DNA of 64,000 bases from an uncultured Candidatus Melainabacteria bacterium (GCA_947090755.1 CAMUPF010000006.1:18476-82475), one strand, 5' to 3'; counted from the stretch's first letter, positions 17,052 to 26,206 are shown. A program made the numbers and translations. The notes: generated from the letters alone by a model not told the origin.

Positions 17052-18132
17052 ATGAAAAACAAACTTGTAAGTATTTTGTCAGGGGGGGGGGGGGCCGGCT
17101 GAGCCGGTTCTATATACGGGTTCCGAGCTTGCGGACGACGTGAAATTTAGCGCGAAGGGCGGAGAGCCGGCAAAAGCCGCCTTTACTATGGCCGAAATCC
17201 TCTTATCATTAACAATCATTGGCGTGGTTGCTGCGATAACTTTGCCGTCGCTAACGGGCAACATTAACGAACGCACATGGAATACACAACGCAAAGCGCT
17301 TTATGCCCGAATGAGTCAGGCAGTAGCGCTAATGCCGGCGTTAAATGGCTATGGCACTTTAACCGAAGGTAACGAATCCGCATCTGCCGTGGACACCGCG
17401 GCTGAAACCTTTGTCACAGAAGGATTATCAAAAGTTCTTAAGATAAACAATATCTGTGATGCTGACCATATCCATGATTGTGGTATAGCTTCAATTGTCA
17501 CTACTATGACCGGTGTAACTACTGCGGTGCCGAAAAAATTAAGTGAATTAAATCCTTCACTTACGTCCGTATCTTTCTATGATTCAGCTACCATAGGACA
17601 GGGAAATTACAGCGCAATAGATTCTAAAGCTGCAGCATTTGAAACACAGAATGGTGAAAGTATTTTGGTGTTCTATAATCCAACCTGCTCAACGATGGAT
17701 GTGGATGTAAACAGAAAGTTCGTTCAGCCTAAAATTTGCGCTAATCTGGTGTATGATTTGAACGGTAACAAAGGCCCTAATACAGTCGGTAAAGACATCG
17801 GTTTTATGACGTTCATATCTTCGGTTGACTCTGTTGTGGCTGCGCCTGTGCCGTACGTGAGAAGGTTTGACGGTATAAAAGTCGAATACGCTTCTTCTAC
17901 CTGTACAAATAGTGCGGGTGGAGAATACAGGATCCCAACTATGGAAGAAGCTGCAGCTTTGTTTGTAAATAAAAATCTTATTCGTGAAGATTGGCCAAAC
18001 GGGCACCTCTGGACATCAACCAAAGTGACCAAATCCGGTTACCTGACAAATTATGTAATGGTGATGGGGCATGGTGAGTATAGAATTCCCGTTCCTAACG
18101 CGGGGTGGAGTTTATTATGCGTTAAACGCTAA
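17052..18132 (+). CDS. Type IV pilin-like protein 2 with poly-G switch (out of frame as assembled)
   Basis: ATG 17052 (M-K-N-K-L-V-S-I-L-S) enters 13 G and stops at TGA 17100-17102. With 12 G it continues through G-G-G-G-P-A-E-P-V-L-Y and a basic stretch (KFSAKGGEPAKAAFTMAEIL) into the pilin helix. In the assembled frame the pilin ORF is open from a GTG at 17140 (330 aa), which lacks a convincing ribosome site but is a possible weak constitutive start. N-terminal 60 residues nearly match gene 1 in protein yet differ at many silent sites, so the protein sequence is under selection. C-terminal domain (EYRIPTMEEAAALFVN ... LWTSTKV ... LLCVKR) looks like Lcl_C/DUF1566 and differs from the other copies. 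Strong terminator follows. Confidence 0.74.
17082..17094 (+). repeat. Poly-G tract (13 G), contingency-type
   Basis: Thirteen G ten codons after ATG 17052, the same place and length as in pilin-like gene 1. OFF as assembled; 12 or 15 G would be ON. Confidence 0.9.
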
Positions 18133-18141
18133 AACCTTTAG

Positions 18142-18165
18142 GGCCGCAACCTTTTGCGGCCTTTT
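18142..18165 (+). terminator. Terminator after pilin-like gene 2
   Basis: GGCCGCAA-CCTT-TTGCGGCC then TTTT. Confidence 0.85.
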
Positions 18166-18231
18166 AAAATTCCTTATTGCAAATAATTTTTCACGATATA
18201 GAATATTTTCGTGAAAGGAGATTTACATAAA

Positions 18232-19116
18232 ATGAGTGAAGTAAGAAAAGAATACACAGCAAGTGACTGTGTCACCCCTTCAAGTGTAGCCGAAAATATT
18301 TGTAATAACATTATGCCCGCAAAAGCAAGCTATGGTAAAATTAAAACTCTTGTTTTAAGTATAGCAGCCGGTGCATTTATCGCATTCGGTGCACAGGTAT
18401 CACTAACTGTTACGACAGGTTCAGCCGATGTTTTAGGTTTTGGTTTGACAAAACTTCTCGGAGGACTTGTTTTCGCAGCAGGTTTGATTATGGTTGTTCT
18501 GTCAGGTGCAGAACTTTTTACAGGTAACGTTATGATGGCGTTCTCTGTTATAGAAAAGAAAATCAGCGCGTGGAAATTACTCAGAAACTGGGGAATTGTT
18601 TACGCAGGAAACCTTTTAGGTTCATTGCTTGTTGCAGGTTTGATTTATGCAACAGGGCTTTGTCACAATTCTCACGAAGAATTGGGTGCGCTGGCTATTA
18701 ATACAGCATATATGAAGTGTAACCTTACATTTGTTGAAGCTTTTGTAAGAGGTATTCTTTGTAACTGGTTAGTATGTATGGCTATCTGGATGGCATTTTC
18801 AGCGAAAACCGTTATCGGTAAGATTTTTGCAATTGTGTTCCCTATCACAACATTCTGTGCATCAGGTTATGAACACAGTATCGCGAATATGTTCTTTATC
18901 ACAAACGGTCTGGTTGAAAAATCCTCAGAAACAATTGCTGCAGCATCAATGCTTTCAGCAGACCAGCTTGCAACATTGAATTTGAAGTCATTCTTACTTG
19001 GCAACCTTGTTCCTGTAACACTGGGTAACGTTGTCGGTGCGATAGTCTTTATAGTATTGCTGTTCTGGACTGCATACTTAAGACCTGATTCACATTGCAC
19101 AAAAGAAAATAATTAG
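18232..19116 (+). CDS. Formate/nitrite transporter (FNT, FocA-like)
   Basis: Pentameric anion channel of the cytoplasmic membrane. 294 aa from ATG 18232 (AAAGGAG at 18214-18220); a GTG at 18211 overlaps that site and is unlikely. Six hydrophobic spans and the family signatures GAELFTGNVMM, CNWLVCMAIW and GYEHSIANMFF are intact. FocA-type proteins carry formate in fermenters; nitrite or hydrosulfide channels look alike. No pyruvate formate-lyase is adjacent, so the substrate is inferred only. Own terminator at 19142. Confidence 0.93.
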   Translation: MSEVRKEYTASDCVTPSSVAENICNNIMPAKASYGKIKTLVLSIAAGAFIAFGAQVSLTVTTGSADVLGFGLTKLLGGLVFAAGLIMVVLSGAELFTGNVMMAFSVIEKKISAWKLLRNWGIVYAGNLLGSLLVAGLIYATGLCHNSHEELGALAINTAYMKCNLTFVEAFVRGILCNWLVCMAIWMAFSAKTVIGKIFAIVFPITTFCASGYEHSIANMFFITNGLVEKSSETIAAASMLSADQLATLNLKSFLLGNLVPVTLGNVVGAIVFIVLLFWTAYLRPDSHCTKENN

Positions 19117-19141
19117 TTTAATGTGATTGAAACTTTTGTCG

Positions 19142-19169
19142 GGCGGGGCTTTTAAGCCCCGCCTTTTTT
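19142..19169 (+). terminator. Terminator after FNT gene
   Basis: GGCGGGGC-TTTTAA-GCCCCGCC followed by TTTTTT. Confidence 0.92.
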
Positions 19170-19238
19170 GACTATTGTATTTCCTGCGTGTTCTTGCTAC
19201 AATTTTTCCATTGTGAAATTGTTATAAGAGGATTTTAT

Positions 19239-20768
19239 ATGACACAAAGAGTTTTATTATGTATTATGGACGGATGGGGAATTTCTACAGGAAGCAAAAA
19301 GTATGATGCTACCTTGCTTTCAAACCCTGTTAACGTTGAAAGATTAGAGAAAGAAAACAAATTTATTAAAATATACGCGGACGGCGAAAACGTAGGTCTG
19401 CCAAAAGGTCAGATGGGTAACAGCGAAGTCGGACACTTGAATTTAGGTGCCGGCAGAATTGTTTATCAGGATTTGTCTAGAATCAACAACGCGATTAAAG
19501 ACGGTTCTTTCTATTCTAACGAAAGACTTTTGGACGCTATCAACCACGCGAAGAAAAATAATTCAGCGCTTCATATTTACGGGCTTGTTTCAACAGGCGG
19601 CGTTCACTCTTCACTGGAACATGTTCTTGCGTTGATTAAATTGGCCGCTGATAACGGTTTGACAAAAGTTTATGTACACGCGTTCCTTGACGGTCGTGAC
19701 ACTCCGCCGCAAAGCGCTTGCACGTTCCTTGAAACAGTTGAAAACGAGTTGAAAAAATACAATCTTCCGCCTGTTGCAACAGTAATCGGAAGGTACTGGA
19801 TTATGGATCGTGACAACCGTTGGGAACGTGTTGAAAAAGGTTACAACGCATTGCTTTTAGGCGAGGGCGAACACGCAGCAACTGCAATCGAAGGTGTTAA
19901 GGCTTCTTACGAACGCGGTGACAACGATGAATTTGTCCTTCCGACAGTAATTGGCGGCGAAGAATCAAGAATCCACGACAATGACGCTATTATTTTCTTC
20001 AACTATCGTCCTGACCGTGCAAGAGAAATTTCTAAGGCTATGATGTTTGAAAACTTTGACGGTTTCAACAGAAAAGCGGTTCGTAAAAATCTTCATTATA
20101 CAACAATGACGCCTTATGATGAAACTTTTACATTCCCTGTTGCGTACCCTAAAGAAAGACTTGTAAATATTCTTGGTGATGTTTTAGAAGCAAACGGTGT
20201 TAAACAATTCAGAACCGCAGAAACTGAAAAATACGCTCACGTAACGTTCTTCTTTAACGGCGGCGTTGAAGAACCTCAAGCGCACGAAACACGTGTTCTT
20301 GTTCCGTCACCGAAAGTTGCGACTTACGATATGCAGCCGGAAATGAGCGCGCCGGAAGTTTGTGAAAAAGTTTTGGGCGCAATAGAAAATCCGGAATACG
20401 GATTTATTCTCGTAAACTTTGCAAACCCTGATATGGTAGGCCACACAGGCGTTCTTGAAGCCGCAGTAAAAGCTTGCCACGTAGTTGATGAATGTGTCGG
20501 AAAAATTGCCGATGCCTGCAAAAAGAATGGTATTGTAATGCTTTTAACCGCAGACCACGGAAACTCAGAGGTTATGGTTAACGAAACAACAGGCAAGCCG
20601 CAGACAGCACACACAACAAACGAAGTTCCGTTTGTTTTAATCAATGCGCCAAAAGACGTTGAATTAAAAGAAACAGGTGCTTTATGCAACATCGCGCCGA
20701 CTGTTTTAGATATTATGGGTATCGAAAAACCGGCTGAAATGACTTGTGATTCATTGATTAAAAAGTAG
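19239..20768 (+). CDS. gpmI: 2,3-bisphosphoglycerate-independent phosphoglycerate mutase
   Basis: Glycolysis: interconverts 3- and 2-phosphoglycerate using a phosphoserine and two Mn ions. 509 aa from ATG 19239 (AAGAGGA upstream); longer in-frame extension from 19188 has no ribosome site. Alkaline-phosphatase-fold metal sites are visible: CIMDGWG, MGNSEVGHLNLGAGR (catalytic Ser), DGRDTPP, NYRPDRAREI, NFANPDMVGHTG and TADHGNSE. Five bases separate it from the helicase gene, so these two are co-transcribed. Confidence 0.97.
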   Translation: MTQRVLLCIMDGWGISTGSKKYDATLLSNPVNVERLEKENKFIKIYADGENVGLPKGQMGNSEVGHLNLGAGRIVYQDLSRINNAIKDGSFYSNERLLDAINHAKKNNSALHIYGLVSTGGVHSSLEHVLALIKLAADNGLTKVYVHAFLDGRDTPPQSACTFLETVENELKKYNLPPVATVIGRYWIMDRDNRWERVEKGYNALLLGEGEHAATAIEGVKASYERGDNDEFVLPTVIGGEESRIHDNDAIIFFNYRPDRAREISKAMMFENFDGFNRKAVRKNLHYTTMTPYDETFTFPVAYPKERLVNILGDVLEANGVKQFRTAETEKYAHVTFFFNGGVEEPQAHETRVLVPSPKVATYDMQPEMSAPEVCEKVLGAIENPEYGFILVNFANPDMVGHTGVLEAAVKACHVVDECVGKIADACKKNGIVMLLTADHGNSEVMVNETTGKPQTAHTTNEVPFVLINAPKDVELKETGALCNIAPTVLDIMGIEKPAEMTCDSLIKK

Positions 20769-20773
20769 GAAGT

Positions 20774-23737
20774 ATGACAGACAAATTTGATATAGATTTT
20801 TCATTTAAAAAGAACGACGTTGATGAACTTTTCTTCAACCTTAGTGAAAACCCGAACGGTTTTAAAAATAAAGATTTTCGCTACACGTTGAGTTTGGTTT
20901 ATCAGATTATAGAAGAGGAATTTGAGGGGGTATTCTTGAGCCCAAACCCTCCTGCACGTAATACGGATTTCTTTTTGGTGAATAATGCGGGCAAATTGTC
21001 TTTCTTTGTAACTCCTACAAATAATTTTGATTATTACTTAAAGTCAAAAGGTTCTCTGTTCCGTCTGCGCTCATCAGTTATGGGCAATAAAGTCGGATAT
21101 GCGATGGACTTTGATATGGTAATGGATTATTTCGGCGGGTTCGGAAACATCGTCGGAATGGAGGCAATGAGCGAAACCTTCACCTATATCAACAAGTTAA
21201 CCTACTTTGTTCTTAAACTTGTGGAAAAATTGTACTTTATTCCGACTGTTAAAACCCGTGCTAATATGTTCAGAATCGTTTATGAACCGATTATTACTAA
21301 TCAGACTTTAGCGCGTATAATCAACCAGTTTGAAGAAAATTTGCCGGATAATCTCTTTATTTCCGGCGAAAAACCTGAAAACTTTGTTCGCGACTTTATT
21401 TATAACTATTTGAATTACGTTATTTATAAGTTTTTAGGCATTAAAGCGTATAAGTTTAAGGACATTAAGTCCGGAACTTATATGATAAAAGACCTTGAAC
21501 AGCGTACAATGATGAGAAGCCATGATTTGGCCGAAAGCTTCAACCAGTGGTTTGATGAACTTTATCTGGGCAAATACGATATTATTCCATTCTTTAAGGT
21601 TACGAAGATTGAGGATGAATTATTCCGGTTGAAAGTTCATATCAAAGACCGCAAAACTGGCGAAACGGTTCTTATTGACAAGCTTTACACAGATGATGAA
21701 GTCTTTGGCGCCGCGTCCTCCGATATCGCTAAAATCGTTGAAAAACAGTTAAATTACGCGATTCGTTATATGCCGGAACTTGAAGACTTATTCGAGGATG
21801 AAGAAAAACTTGCGCTTGATTTGAACCTGACAGAGGTTTACAAAATCATTACGCAAACAGCATATTACTTACAAAAAGCACAAATTGAGGTTGTTCTGCC
21901 GGACGAACTCGTTAACGTTGTTATTCCGCGTGCGTCTATCAATGCAAAAGTTAAGGCTAAGCGCTCCCAAGACCTTGCGGATATCTTTAATACTCCGTCT
22001 TCATCAAAGATTTCGCTTGATGATATTCTGGATTTCTCATACGAAATCGCACTCGGCAACGAAAAAATTTCGCTTGAAGAATTTGCAGAACTTACTAAAA
22101 ATTCTAACGGCTTAGTTAAGTATAAGAATAAATATATATTAATAGATAAAGATGAAACCTCTAAAATCTTTGAACAGGTTGCAAAATCTGATATCAAAAC
22201 AATGTCCAGAATGGAACTTATTCACGCTTCCGTTTCAGGTCAGTTGAAACAGTACGATTTTGATTATGATGAAGCGTTTGCAAACGTAATCAAAGACTTC
22301 AACAAGCCTGTGGAAGTTACGCCGCCGGCCGCGCTTCAAGGTACATTGCGCCCTTATCAGGAAACCGGTTTGAAATGGCTTTGGACGAATATTTCTAAAG
22401 GTTTCGGCGTCTGTATGGCCGACGATATGGGGCTTGGTAAAACTATTCAAATTATCAGTTTAATCCTCAAAATGAAAGAAGAGAAAAAGCTCGATAAACC
22501 TGTTCTGGTTATCTGTCCGACAACCCTGATTGGTAATTGGATGAAAGAAATTAAAATGTTTGCGCCGAGCTTGGACGCCGTTGTATACCACGGCGCCGAA
22601 AGACAGCTTGACGTTAAGCACGATATCATTTTGACGACTTACGCGATTATGAGAATAGATGTCGAAGAGTTTAAGAAAAATCAGTGGGGCATGATTATTG
22701 TCGATGAAGCACAAAATATTAAAAACCCTGATACTGCGCAAACTATTGCTATTAAACTCTTGAAGTCAGATATTAAAGTTGCAATGACCGGTACTCCGGT
22801 TGAAAACCGTTTGATTGAATTGTGGAGTATTTTTGACTTCATTAACCCCGGATACCTCGGAACCCTGCGCGAGTTTCAGAAAAGCTATGCAATTCCTATT
22901 GAACGCTTTAAGGAAACAGCCCGCGCAACGAAATTGAAACTTTCTGTTTCTCCGTTTGTCCTAAGACGTCTGAAAACCGATAAGAAAGTAATTTCCGATT
23001 TGCCGGATAAGATTGTCTTGAATGATTACTGTTATCTGAACAAATCTCAAGCCGTCTTGTATGAAAAAACTCTTGAAGAAATGATGGCAAAAATCAGTGA
23101 GTTCTCCGGAATTAACCGTCGCGGTAATATTTTCAAACTTATTACAGCGCTCAAACAAATTTGTAACCACCCTTACCAATTCTTGAAGAGTGGTGAAATG
23201 AGCCGTGAAATGTCCGGTAAACTGGATAAATGTTTATCGCTTGTTGAAACTATTTTAGAACGCGGTGAAAAGACACTTATTTTCACGCAATACCGGGAAA
23301 TGGGTGATATTCTATATAAAGTTATTGAACACGAGTTTAATATGACGCCGTTATTTTTCCACGGATCATTGACCGTGGGACAGCGTGAAGAGGTTATCAA
23401 ACGCTTCCAAGAAAACGATGATGATAAGATTATGATTTTGTCATTGAAAGCCGGCGGAACAGGTTTGAACCTGACGAGTGCGACGAACGTAATCCACTAC
23501 GATTTATGGTGGAACCCTGCGGTTGAAGATCAGGCGACTGACCGTACTTACCGTATCGGACAGGACAAAAACGTAATGGTTCACCGCTTGATTACACTCG
23601 GAACTTTTGAAGAAAAAATTGACGAGATGTTGAAATCCAAAAAAGAACTTGCGGATTTGGCAGTATTCGAGGGCGAGAAGATTATTACCGAGCTAACGGA
23701 TGCAGAAATCTACGAGATATTCTCACTTACAGTATAA
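20774..23737 (+). CDS. SNF2-family DNA-dependent ATPase (Swi2/Snf2, RapA-like helicase fold)
   Basis: 987 aa. C-terminal half holds the two RecA-like domains: Walker A DDMGLGKT (about residue 550), DEAQ box IIVDEAQNIKN (about 641), MTGTPVENR, LRRLKTDK, and motifs V-VI GGTGLNLTSA ... ATDRTYRIGQ (about 895-930). N-terminal about 500 residues are not recognised and lack a zinc-binding SWIM motif, which many bacterial SNF2 proteins have. Role in transcription recycling or DNA repair is a family-based guess. Translationally adjacent to gpmI; terminator follows. Confidence 0.93.
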   Translation: MTDKFDIDFSFKKNDVDELFFNLSENPNGFKNKDFRYTLSLVYQIIEEEFEGVFLSPNPPARNTDFFLVNNAGKLSFFVTPTNNFDYYLKSKGSLFRLRSSVMGNKVGYAMDFDMVMDYFGGFGNIVGMEAMSETFTYINKLTYFVLKLVEKLYFIPTVKTRANMFRIVYEPIITNQTLARIINQFEENLPDNLFISGEKPENFVRDFIYNYLNYVIYKFLGIKAYKFKDIKSGTYMIKDLEQRTMMRSHDLAESFNQWFDELYLGKYDIIPFFKVTKIEDELFRLKVHIKDRKTGETVLIDKLYTDDEVFGAASSDIAKIVEKQLNYAIRYMPELEDLFEDEEKLALDLNLTEVYKIITQTAYYLQKAQIEVVLPDELVNVVIPRASINAKVKAKRSQDLADIFNTPSSSKISLDDILDFSYEIALGNEKISLEEFAELTKNSNGLVKYKNKYILIDKDETSKIFEQVAKSDIKTMSRMELIHASVSGQLKQYDFDYDEAFANVIKDFNKPVEVTPPAALQGTLRPYQETGLKWLWTNISKGFGVCMADDMGLGKTIQIISLILKMKEEKKLDKPVLVICPTTLIGNWMKEIKMFAPSLDAVVYHGAERQLDVKHDIILTTYAIMRIDVEEFKKNQWGMIIVDEAQNIKNPDTAQTIAIKLLKSDIKVAMTGTPVENRLIELWSIFDFINPGYLGTLREFQKSYAIPIERFKETARATKLKLSVSPFVLRRLKTDKKVISDLPDKIVLNDYCYLNKSQAVLYEKTLEEMMAKISEFSGINRRGNIFKLITALKQICNHPYQFLKSGEMSREMSGKLDKCLSLVETILERGEKTLIFTQYREMGDILYKVIEHEFNMTPLFFHGSLTVGQREEVIKRFQENDDDKIMILSLKAGGTGLNLTSATNVIHYDLWWNPAVEDQATDRTYRIGQDKNVMVHRLITLGTFEEKIDEMLKSKKELADLAVFEGEKIITELTDAEIYEIFSLTV

Positions 23738-23763
23738 AAAAAGCTCCCCTTTGGGAGCTTTTT
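23738..23763. terminator. Bidirectional terminator
   Basis: AAAAAGCTCCC-CTTT-GGGAGCTTTTT between the convergent SNF2 gene and pilin-like gene 3. Confidence 0.9.
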
Positions 23764-23764
23764 G

Positions 23765-24709
23765 TTATCTTTTAATGCACCATATTCTAAATCTATTTTC
23801 AATACCTAATGTATTTCGTCTATAATTATAATTCCCCAAGTACCAGGCTTTATCAGCAGACACTTTTGTACTTGTCCAATAATGGCTGTTCCCTTGTGAA
23901 AAATCAATTCCTATAAACTCTTTGTTATAATACAAAGCTGTCATTTCATCTCTGCTTGGCAGTCGGCTTTCAGCATCCTGTAGTTTACACTGTCTTATTG
24001 CTTCGTTGTATGTATAGGTGTTTCCGTCTTGTTTCATTAAAGGCACGGGCGCAACCAAATTTGTATCTGACGGGTACATCGCGGTCATAAAACCCATGTC
24101 TTTACCGATTGTATTAGGACCTTTGTTTCCATTCAAGTCATAGATAAAGTTTGCGCACATATAAGGGTGTATGTAATCACTTGAAGTTTTGTCAATATCT
24201 GAAATACAGCTTGGGTTGTAAAAAACCACAATACTTTCACCATTATTTGTTTCAAACGCGGCAGCATTAGTGTTTATGTGCGCTTGGGGGTTGATGAATG
24301 TATGTGAGGTTCCATCAGTTCCGCTATAAGCAAATTCATTGGTAAAAGTGCTGTTCATTTCTTCTAAGGTTTTTGGAAAGCTATGTTTACTTCCGCTAAG
24401 GTTAGTGAATGACGATGCGATACCACAATCAGGCAAATGTTCATTGTCGCAAATATTATTAATTTTTAGCACTTTAGAAAGCCCATTTGTTACAAAAACT
24501 TCTCCGGCATTTGAGTTAGTTTCTTCTTGAGTTACACCAATCCCGTAACTATTCAATGCCGGCATGAGTGAGATTGCTTGACTCATTCTGGAGTATAGAG
24601 CTTTACGTTGAGTATTCCAGGTTCTTTCATTAATGTTGCCAGTTAAACTGGGTAAGGTAATTGCAGCAACTACACCAATAATTGTTAGAGAGAGTAAAAT
24701 CTCTGCCAT
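23765..24709 (-). CDS. Type IV pilin-like protein 3 behind a broken/OFF poly-G leader
   Basis: Pilin ORF of 314 aa from ATG 24709 (MAEILLSLTIIGVVAAITLP), preceded by G-F-T, i.e. a canonical G/F prepilin cleavage point. No ribosome site precedes 24709. The proper start is ATG 24777 (M-K-N-Q-K-S-E-N-P) behind AAAGGA, but that frame meets TGA after nine codons, and the 11-G tract leaves the pilin frame blocked by TGA just before the G run. So this copy carries two problems, a length change in the leader and the tract. The downstream frame itself is intact. C-terminal domain (SRLPSRDEMTALYYNK ... HYWTSTKVS ... WCIKR) is the clearest Lcl_C/DUF1566-like one of the three. Confidence 0.7.
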   Translation of the reverse strand: MAEILLSLTIIGVVAAITLPSLTGNINERTWNTQRKALYSRMSQAISLMPALNSYGIGVTQEETNSNAGEVFVTNGLSKVLKINNICDNEHLPDCGIASSFTNLSGSKHSFPKTLEEMNSTFTNEFAYSGTDGTSHTFINPQAHINTNAAAFETNNGESIVVFYNPSCISDIDKTSSDYIHPYMCANFIYDLNGNKGPNTIGKDMGFMTAMYPSDTNLVAPVPLMKQDGNTYTYNEAIRQCKLQDAESRLPSRDEMTALYYNKEFIGIDFSQGNSHYWTSTKVSADKAWYLGNYNYRRNTLGIENRFRIWCIKR

Positions 24710-24716
24710 TGTAAAG

Positions 24717-24727
24717 CCCCCCCCCCC
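24717..24727 (-). repeat. Poly-G tract on minus strand (11 G)
   Basis: Eleven C on the plus strand, eight bases from the ATG at 24709. Relative to the leader, 12 G would join the pilin to the ATG-24777 frame beyond its TGA; 10 or 13 G would join it to the only frame that is open through the whole leader (which has no ATG). Confidence 0.88.
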
Positions 24728-24801
24728 TCACCGGGAAGCCACAAAAATCAGGGGTTTTCAGACTTTTGGTTTTTCATAGTTTAATCCTTTCTTTTTTAAT
24801 T

Positions 24802-24830
24802 ATTTTAAATTATTTTTTATATAGTGTCAA
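24802..24830 (-). promoter_or_regulatory. Promoter of pilin-like gene 3
   Basis: Reading leftward: TTGACA (24830-24825), 17 bp, TAAAAT (24807-24802); start about 24795, ATG 24777. A second TTGACA on the plus strand at about 24886 may serve the ribosomal operon, but its -10 is weak. Confidence 0.65.
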
Positions 24831-25036
24831 CTATTCAAACATGTTACAAAATGTTTATAATTCTTTAAACTAATTTAAACTAAGAGTTGACACGGTTTTT
24901 TGTTTATCTTACCATTGTTATACTAGCGTAGACTATCCGGAATATGTTTAATATTTGAATAGCATACGTCGGGCATAAAATCGCTGATAGCAATGATTTT
25001 ATGGTAGTGATAGCAAATAGAAAAAAGGAATGTCAA

Positions 25037-25357
25037 ATGGCAACAAGTACAAAAAAACAACGCATTAGAGTTTGTTTAAAAGCATACGATCACAAATTGA
25101 TTGACGTATCATCAGAAAAAATCGTAGAAACAGCAAAAAGAACAGACGCTAAAGTTCTTGGTCCTATTCCTTTACCTACAAAAAGACGTGTATATTGCGT
25201 ATTGCGCTCACCTCACGTAGATAAAAAATCTCGTGAACACTTCGAAATGAGAACACACAAACGCATTATCGATATATACGAACCAACTCAACAGACAACT
25301 GAAGAGTTAAGCAGATTAGATTTACCTGCTGGCGTTGATATTGAAGTAAAACTTTAA
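25037..25357 (+). CDS. rpsJ: Ribosomal protein uS10
   Basis: Small-subunit head protein and Nus-complex member. 106 aa from ATG 25037 (AAAGGA upstream). Typical [15 protein letters not shown] and [13 protein letters not shown] motifs. First ribosomal gene of the S10-type cluster here; tuf/fus are not to its left, where a pilin-like gene lies instead. Confidence 0.97.
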   Translation: MATSTKKQRIRVCLKAYDHKLIDVSSEKIVETAKRTDAKVLGPIPLPTKRRVYCVLRSPHVDKKSREHFEMRTHKRIIDIYEPTQQTTEELSRLDLPAGVDIEVKL

Positions 25358-25567
25358 TTCACGGCCGAAATTGAAAATTTAATAAGCATTATGCATATAA
25401 TGTGAACTGCGACCGGTCGGGGCGAAAGCTTAAAAATCCGAACGGAGAGGTGAAAGCCCTCAATAGGTAAAGTACGTAGCGCTCGCAAGAGAAAAATGCA
25501 ATCCGTCACGGGATGGGAAAACCTTACGGTTTTAACGGGGTGGCGCGTTTGCAAGAAAGGTAAAATT
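25358..25567 (+). other. Long structured rpsJ-rplC spacer
   Basis: 210 bp without a supported gene. It contains several short inverted repeats, e.g. AAAACC-TTAC-GGTTTT (about 25519-25534) and GAGG-TGAAAG-CCTC (about 25446-25460), and ends in GAAAGG before rplC. The usual rpsJ-rplC gap is a few tens of bases. Could hold a ribosomal-protein binding leader or a degraded dispersed element; not matched to a known motif. Confidence 0.35.
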
Positions 25568-26206
25568 ATGACACTAGGTGTAATAGGTAAAAAATTAGGA
25601 ATGACTCAAATCTTTGATGAACAAGGTTTGGCAATCCCTGTAACCGTTATTAAAGTTGACGAAACAGTTGTAACTCAAGTTAAAACTGTTGAAACTGACG
25701 GATACAACGCAATTCAAGTAGGTACAGTTCCTGCTAAAGAAAAACACTTGACTAAAGCTCAATTAGGCCACTTCAAGAAAAATAACTTGAGCAACTACAG
25801 ACACTTACAAGAGTTCCGTGTTGAAAACCCTCAAGATTACAAAGTTGGCGACAAAATTGAATTGTCAGTTTTAGAAAACGTTGAAAAAGTTGACGTTACA
25901 GGAAAATCAATCGGTAAAGGTTTTCAAGGTACCGTAAAAAGATGGAACTTCGGCCGCGGCCCAATGGCTCACGGTTCTAAAAACCACAGAGAACCGGGTT
26001 CAATCGGTGCAGGTACAACTCCTAGCCGCGTTATCAAAGGTAAAAGAATGGCTGGCAACATGGGTAACGAAAGAGTTACTATTACTAAATTGAAAGTTGT
26101 TAAAGTTGATTCAGCTAACAACCTCGTATTAGTAAAAGGCTCAGTACCTGGCTGCGAAGGCAGATTGGTAACATTGGTTCCTACAAGAACAAAGTGGAAT
26201 GGCTAA
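25568..26206 (+). CDS. rplC: Ribosomal protein uL3
   Basis: Early-assembly 50S protein near the peptidyl-transferase centre. 212 aa from ATG 25568 (GAAAGG upstream) with MTLGVIGKKLGMTQIF start, central extension around FGRGPMAHGSKNHREPGS (PTC-reaching loop) and MAGNMGNERVT. Normal length. Confidence 0.97.
   Translation: MTLGVIGKKLGMTQIFDEQGLAIPVTVIKVDETVVTQVKTVETDGYNAIQVGTVPAKEKHLTKAQLGHFKKNNLSNYRHLQEFRVENPQDYKVGDKIELSVLENVEKVDVTGKSIGKGFQGTVKRWNFGRGPMAHGSKNHREPGSIGAGTTPSRVIKGKRMAGNMGNERVTITKLKVVKVDSANNLVLVKGSVPGCEGRLVTLVPTRTKWNG

Noticed and set aside
7359..24777. Reading the three pilin-like genes as simple pseudogenes
   Set aside because: Promoters, ribosome sites, start codons and long downstream frames are intact and protein sequence is conserved over silent change; only the tract (and in copy 3 the leader) is out of frame.
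24709..24777. TGA in the copy 3 leader as a recoded sense codon
   Set aside because: TGA serves as a normal stop elsewhere in the window (e.g. argS) and tract length alone would still leave the gene out of frame.
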